A stretch of 64,000 nt of DNA from Musa acuminata AAA Group (Eukaryota > Streptophyta > Magnoliopsida > Zingiberales > Musaceae): NCBI RefSeq assembly GCF_036884655.1, contig NC_088327.1, forward strand, positions 16,509,001 through 16,573,000, written 5' to 3'. Positions 59,686 through 64,000 of the stretch are shown piece by piece; within the stretch, counting starts at the first letter, position 1, and each line of letters opens with the position of its first letter. The translations under genes were made by a program, and so were the position numbers. A model generated the notes under the pieces. It saw only the letters and a list, made by a program, of their open reading frames with translations. It ran no database searches and was not told the DNA's origin.

Positions 59686-60990
59686 GAGTTTTAAGTCAGT
59701 CATGATGCTGACTCATGGCTCATTATCTGGTGTAGGTCAGAGCTTCTACTTGAGAATGTTGGAGCTTTTTCTCTACTTGCTTCACCTAACTCGTCTCTTA
59801 TCAACGTTATTATATTATAAAAGTAGGTCAGATGTCATCCTCAGCTTTATTTTTCTTTACTCTCTCTCTCTCTCTCTCTCTCTTAATTGTTTACCCATAT
59901 TTGTATATGAACCCTATTTCTTTTTCTTTTGTTATAAGTTGCAACTTGGGGTGAGATTTAAACCGGATTACTTATAGATTACATCTTGTAATTAATTACT
60001 TTTAACATCATAATTTTTATATTTTTAAAAATAATATTAGAATCTCTATAATTACAAAAACAAAATATTAATATCCCTAATTTTATAAGATTAATTTAAA
60101 AAAAATTAATTGGAGTAATGGATTAAATGTTTCATTTTTTTTGTAAGTATAAGGATTTCAATGTAATATTTAAAAGTGTAGAAATTAAAATATTAAAAAT
60201 AACTAATTATATGGATAATATGTAATTAGCCTACTCAAATCATTGACTTTATATAATGCACCTTAACCAATTGAATGTTTCACCAAAGATAATACATGAC
60301 ATTCATTTAATCTTTTTATTTGGAACGCCTTACAATTGTGGGGATGTTAGAGCACAAATATAATGTTGCTTTATAGAAATTAATAATTTATTTTCAGATG
60401 CCTTGTTATTTTCTTTTTAAAATTCTAGTTATTTATATATAAAGAAATAAAAAACTTAGAAGTACAATTTCACTTATTAAAATTTTGAAATTTGCCTTTT
60501 TTTTTGGTTTTTTGGAGATAGGAAGGAAAAGAAAAATAAAGTTTATTGAACCTATCAAAAAATTGATAGATTGAAGAACATAAATGAAAATATGAATACA
60601 GTTGGGTCGACCTAATGGAATTTTGGATTGCAATTGATGATTTGATTATTAGCCAATCTCCAATATCTACTCTTAGCGAAATTAATTATAATTTTTTTTA
60701 TTTATATTGCTATTTTTAATTCAAAAAAATTATATATATAAACCGATAATAATTAATTAAATTAGGTTTTCCGACGAATAAATACTAAAGGAATTAAAAA
60801 ATGTAGAGGCTTTTAATTTCAATTTTGGAGGGATGTATGCCATATGGAATGTTATTTGCATATGGTGCAAGGATATATATGTAAAACAACCATTTTAAAG
60901 CTAATCCCTTCTTCCTTCTCCTATCCCACTCGCCTCGTCTCACGTGGATCATGGGCGATCGCCACCCCAATCTCCGTTTCGATCCATCCA
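57231..60990. other. Intergenic region between ATR and the STY kinase gene
   Basis: A GC-rich island at about 57240-57740 is open in several frames on both strands, with an eight- to nine-base G run, but no domain is recognisable. It may be a gene fragment or promoter island. From 57740 to 60990 the DNA is AT-rich with GA (59654-59684) and CT (about 59860-59883) microsatellites. I see no gene. Confidence 0.45.
59654..59684. repeat. (GA)n microsatellite
   Basis: GA dinucleotide run of about 31 bases. A complementary CT run lies about 180 bases downstream (59860-59883). Confidence 0.95.
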
Positions 60991-61093
60991 TCGCCTAAGC
61001 AGAACCTTTGGACGAGAAGAGAGCATTAACCAGCGGAAGTTCGAACTTTTTTGTGGGTTTCCCTGGGTTTCTTTGGGGGGTTTGGATTCGTGA

Positions 61094-61834
61094 ATGGCGA
61101 TGGAGGACACGACGGAGAGCTGCAGCAGCTGGGCTGCGGTGGATTCGTCCCAGGCCCACACCAGGCAGCAGCAGCAGCGACACAAGTTGGACGTCTACAA
61201 CGAGGTCCTCTGCCGCCTGAGGGAGGACGGTCGGCCGGAGGTGCAGTCCCCGTCGTTCGAGGACGGGTTGTGGAACCACTTCAATCGTCTCCCGGCTCGG
61301 TAGATCTCACGTTGCGTCCGCTTCTGTGGGTTTATCTTATTTCTTCTCGTTCTTGGATCATTAGTGATGGTGTCGTCGATTTGTTGACCTTTTGATCTTT
61401 TTCGTCGGTCGGGGCCCTGAAATATAGTTCTCCGTTCGCCTTTCTCGAAAGGGTTCTGTTCCTGATTGTTTCTAGTCCGAATAATCCACGCATTGGTGAT
61501 ACTTGCTGGCGTACATTCTTTATCCACTTGTTCTTAGGATGTGACCAGTCCAATTCGAATTCTCGATTGAGTTTTAATGTCCTGTTGGTTATATGGCATC
61601 ATTGTTTGACAAGAGTGTACAACCGAAGTCGCCGATACACTTTACCTGTATTGGTCGAACTTGTTGCCGTGCTTTTCCCTCGAATCAAATGTTGATCTGT
61701 TGGCCTTTTCCTTTTGCAGTTACGCATTGGATGTAAACGTAGAGAGGGCAGAAGATGTCTTGACTCACAAAAAATTGCTGGAACTGGCTAAAGAACCTGC
61801 AAATAGGCCTGTCTTTGCTGTACGCTTGGTGCAG
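61094..61834 (+). CDS. ACT-domain serine/threonine/tyrosine kinase, STY46/STY8/STY17-like, 5' exons only
   Basis: First two exons of a plant dual-specificity kinase. In Arabidopsis STY8, STY17 and STY46 are cytosolic and phosphorylate chloroplast transit peptides. Exon 1 is 61094-61299, exon 2 is 61720-61834. The splice CCCGGCTCG / GTAG to TTTTGCAG / TTACGC joins a split arginine codon and gives [20 protein letters not shown], the diagnostic N-terminal segment of this family. The start [13 protein letters not shown] matches the family's MAMEDNESCSS-type beginning; two codons separate the two possible start methionines, and I took the first. About 107 residues are covered. Exon 2 ends after VRLVQ with a GTAAAAG donor. 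The ACT and kinase domains must lie beyond 64000, since no further exon is visible here. Confidence 0.88.
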
Positions 61835-62712
61835 GTAAAAGCTTCAGCAGCTGTTCCTTCATCTGGATGTTGCTTTTACTTTTAAGACTCTACTCAACGA
61901 AGGATGAATGTAGTTCCGATGGATTCTAAACAACTGGTATAGCACTTTCGTCGCCCTCTCCTTAAAATTATCGAGCATGAGTTACTCAGAACCATCCAGG
62001 GCTTGAGTGGCTGAAACAAACATTGTTTATGTAAACAGAATGAGAAACAACAAGCAACAGTCCCTTTGCATGATTTTTCGGTTGAAATCTTGTATATAGA
62101 GGGCTAGTATATGTCACATGATAGGAGGAAAGAAATTTTTGCATATTTTGGTTAACATGATAGTAGCAGATGTATTAGTTTCTATCTTTCACCTTGTGAA
62201 TTGAGGTTGATGTTATCACCAAATAATATGTTTGTAATACTTTTGATGGAAGCTTGTATCGAGCAGTTATCCTTTAGCAATTGGTTTTGCTTCTGTTTTC
62301 AATTTAAAATTTTTCTAGCGTTTCTGATATCAATTGTTAAGTTTTTTTATACTTTTCTTTTAATATATTCATTATGCTATAGGTGGATCATGTTGCCACC
62401 ATAACTTCGGTGCACGGTTTTGTCATTTGTGGTGTGTACATATCATTTGTCTGTTTTGCTGAATAATTAGCTGTTATTAGCTTTATTTATTTCCAAAGAG
62501 TTGATATACTTCACATGCAGTTTATGATGTAATGGTGGCTATATATCTTTGTATTGGTTAATTTGTGACTAAGCCGTGTCTAATTTGGCTTATATTGTTA
62601 TTGTTCTATGATCTTTCATGCATTTACTATGTTGGTTTTAGGAACTTTTGAAAACTTATTGGTTTTCAGGTATTTATTCATCGGTTACTTCATATTTATC
62701 TGAGTGGGGAAA
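61835..62712 (+). other. Intron 2 of the STY-like kinase gene, up to the transposon
   Basis: T-rich intronic sequence with no exon-like block of the family (the expected ACT-domain linker is not found). It continues past the gypsy fragment to the window end. Confidence 0.6.
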
Positions 62713-63121
62713 TGATATGGGTTCTCTAGCGATTTTCTTTTCTTTTCAAAATTTCATTCATTAGTTCTTCCTTTGAGAAATGTCATCTCAGTTAATTTAC
62801 TGAGTGACGTAGGACGGAAACGAAAATAAAAAATTACTACTAGAAAAGATTCTAACAATTGACCTGATGAGGAAAAACAACTCCTTATGGTGGAGAAACC
62901 TTCACAATACTTGAAGATATTACTTTTTGATGATTTCATAGGCTTATAGGAGGTCTTTATTTATACTAATTCTAGGTCTTGAAAACTAACTAACTAATAA
63001 TGTGAGACTATTGAAAGAAATATAAAACATAAAATTAACAATATGGGATAAATAAAATTGATAAGTGGCAACTTTAGGCTCCTTAAGAATAGTCTTCTTC
63101 TGCTTGTTCTGCATTAATCCC
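62713..63121 (-). repeat. Probable LTR of the gypsy fragment in the kinase intron
   Basis: On the minus strand a GTGGAGGGGA polypurine tract (about 63121-63130) follows the end of the polyprotein and is followed by TTAATGCAGAACAAGCAG. A TATAAATA box lies near 62960. The far end is taken as ATATCA (TG on the plus strand at 62713), but a second LTR copy to confirm either end is not in the window. Confidence 0.45.
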
Positions 63122-64000
63122 CTCCACTTGAGAAAAACTCACTCTCGAGTTTATGTCTAGATATAATGGATTCTCACTTGCAAAGTAGTTAAATAAGTCT
63201 GTAACATTGAAGGTCTTTGAGCCTCCCCAATCATCTAGTAAATCAATCATATAGGCATTATTATGATTTTCTTTAAGACCTTGTAGGGACTATATTTCTT
63301 CATGTTCAATTTGTTGCAAGTGCCTATGTGGAATATCTCTTTTTGCACGTACACCATACCATATCTCCTTCCTTGAATACATTCTCTCTCCTATGCTTAT
63401 GAGTTACTTCTGTGTACCTAGCATTAGTAGCTTTCAACTTTTTGGGTGTCAACAAAGCCAGAATTGCACATGGGCTCATACTTTCTCGAATATATATCCC
63501 TTCGGTATCAACTCTTTTACATTCTCTCTCAATATTTCATTCTCTTTTCGGTTCATCTGGTAGTGAGATAAATTTGGTAGCCTTGCTCCTGGAGCCAAAT
63601 CAATTTGGTGCTGAATATCTCTCATGGGTGGAAGTCCATCTGGCTCTTCAGGGGTAATCTCTTTGAATTCTTTCAATATCGATCTTAGTTCGTTTGGAAT
63701 CTTTGCTTTAGGTGGTTTTTCTTCCTTTACAATAAGAGCATACCATACTCTTATTTCTTTAAAATTGACAATGAATTCTTGAACAAAGTTATAAATAGAT
63801 AAGTGAGACTTCCCCTCCACTTTGGAAGTGTTGGTTTCATCTCCCTTTTTGTTAATCGGTAGAATGAGAATCTTCTTTCCGTTCTACCAGAATATATAGA
63901 TATTTTTTCTTCCAAGGTGGGTTGTATTCACATCATACTGCCATTGTCTTCCAAGTAGTACATGGCATGCATCCATGTCAATTACCTCACATATAACTTT
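63122..64000 (-). pseudogene. Ty3/gypsy polyprotein fragment with internal deletion
   Basis: On the minus strand the window edge opens in the end of the protease region (CHVLLGRQWQYDV, near 63950). A 114-codon open piece (63820-63476) covers the start of reverse transcriptase, with DGLPPMRDIQHQIDLAPGA. At about 63475 the sequence jumps to the end of the polyprotein after integrase, with [12 protein letters not shown] and KTFNVTDLF at about 63250. Most of reverse transcriptase, RNase H and the integrase core are therefore deleted. Stops and frameshifts occur. Clade unclear; no chromodomain seen. Confidence 0.75.

Noticed and set aside
1..64000. CRISPR arrays, bacterial operons, riboswitches, tRNA or rRNA genes
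   Set aside because: No regular spacer-repeat arrays, no Shine-Dalgarno-linked gene strings, and no cloverleaf or rRNA sequence noticed. The tRNA-like words (TGGTATCAGAGC) are retrotransposon primer sites.

Overview
This window is nuclear DNA from a flowering plant, most likely a monocot. A banana-family (Musaceae) source is a guess, based on the style of the retrotransposon proteins and not tested. The evidence for a plant is intron-rich genes encoding a plant-type ATR kinase, a subgroup IIIb bHLH factor and an ACT-domain STY kinase, set among plant LTR retrotransposons of the copia (SIRE-like) and gypsy (Tekay-like, chromovirus, Tat-like) groups. Nothing points to a prokaryote, an organelle or a CRISPR locus.

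Layout. Positions 1-4340 hold minus-strand SIRE-like copia remains: an internal gag piece, a 1.9-kb LTR with a palindromic minisatellite, a second deleted internal piece and a second deleted LTR. Positions 4350-4870 hold a broken antisense fragment that looks like the ARM repeats of a U-box protein. Positions 4870-7330 are AT-rich with no clear gene. Positions 7330-8888 and 29496-32100 look like the two halves of one spliced, unrecognised transcription unit, split by a 20.6-kb nest of retrotransposons.

The nest (8889-29495) has four layers. An old solo LTR (8889-29495, with degenerate 5-bp target duplication ACTGT/ACTAT) was hit twice: by element A (9766-18519, Tekay-like gypsy of the same LTR family in opposite orientation) and by element B (19396-29279, apparently non-coding). 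Element C (21814-28078), a chromodomain gypsy element with a nearly complete but broken gag-pol, then landed inside B. B and C share LTR ends, primer-binding site and an LTR hairpin, so B looks like a non-autonomous partner of the C family.

Positions 34769-38256 hold element D, a Tat-like gypsy deletion derivative. It keeps a gag fragment and carries a 2-kb GC-rich tandem array before its 3' LTR, and it sits inside an (AT)n microsatellite.

The right half is genic. A bHLH93/61-type gene (40009-41170, four exons, 311 residues) reads rightwards. A complete ATR checkpoint kinase gene (56362 down to 43090, 15 exons, 2,710 residues by my splice model) reads leftwards. The first two exons of an STY46/STY8/STY17-type ACT-domain kinase (61094-61834) read rightwards and run out of the window; the following intron contains a broken gypsy fragment (62713-64000). 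ATR acts in the DNA-damage and replication-stress response, the bHLH is a nuclear transcription factor, and STY kinases are cytosolic. I see no functional link between them beyond neighbourhood.
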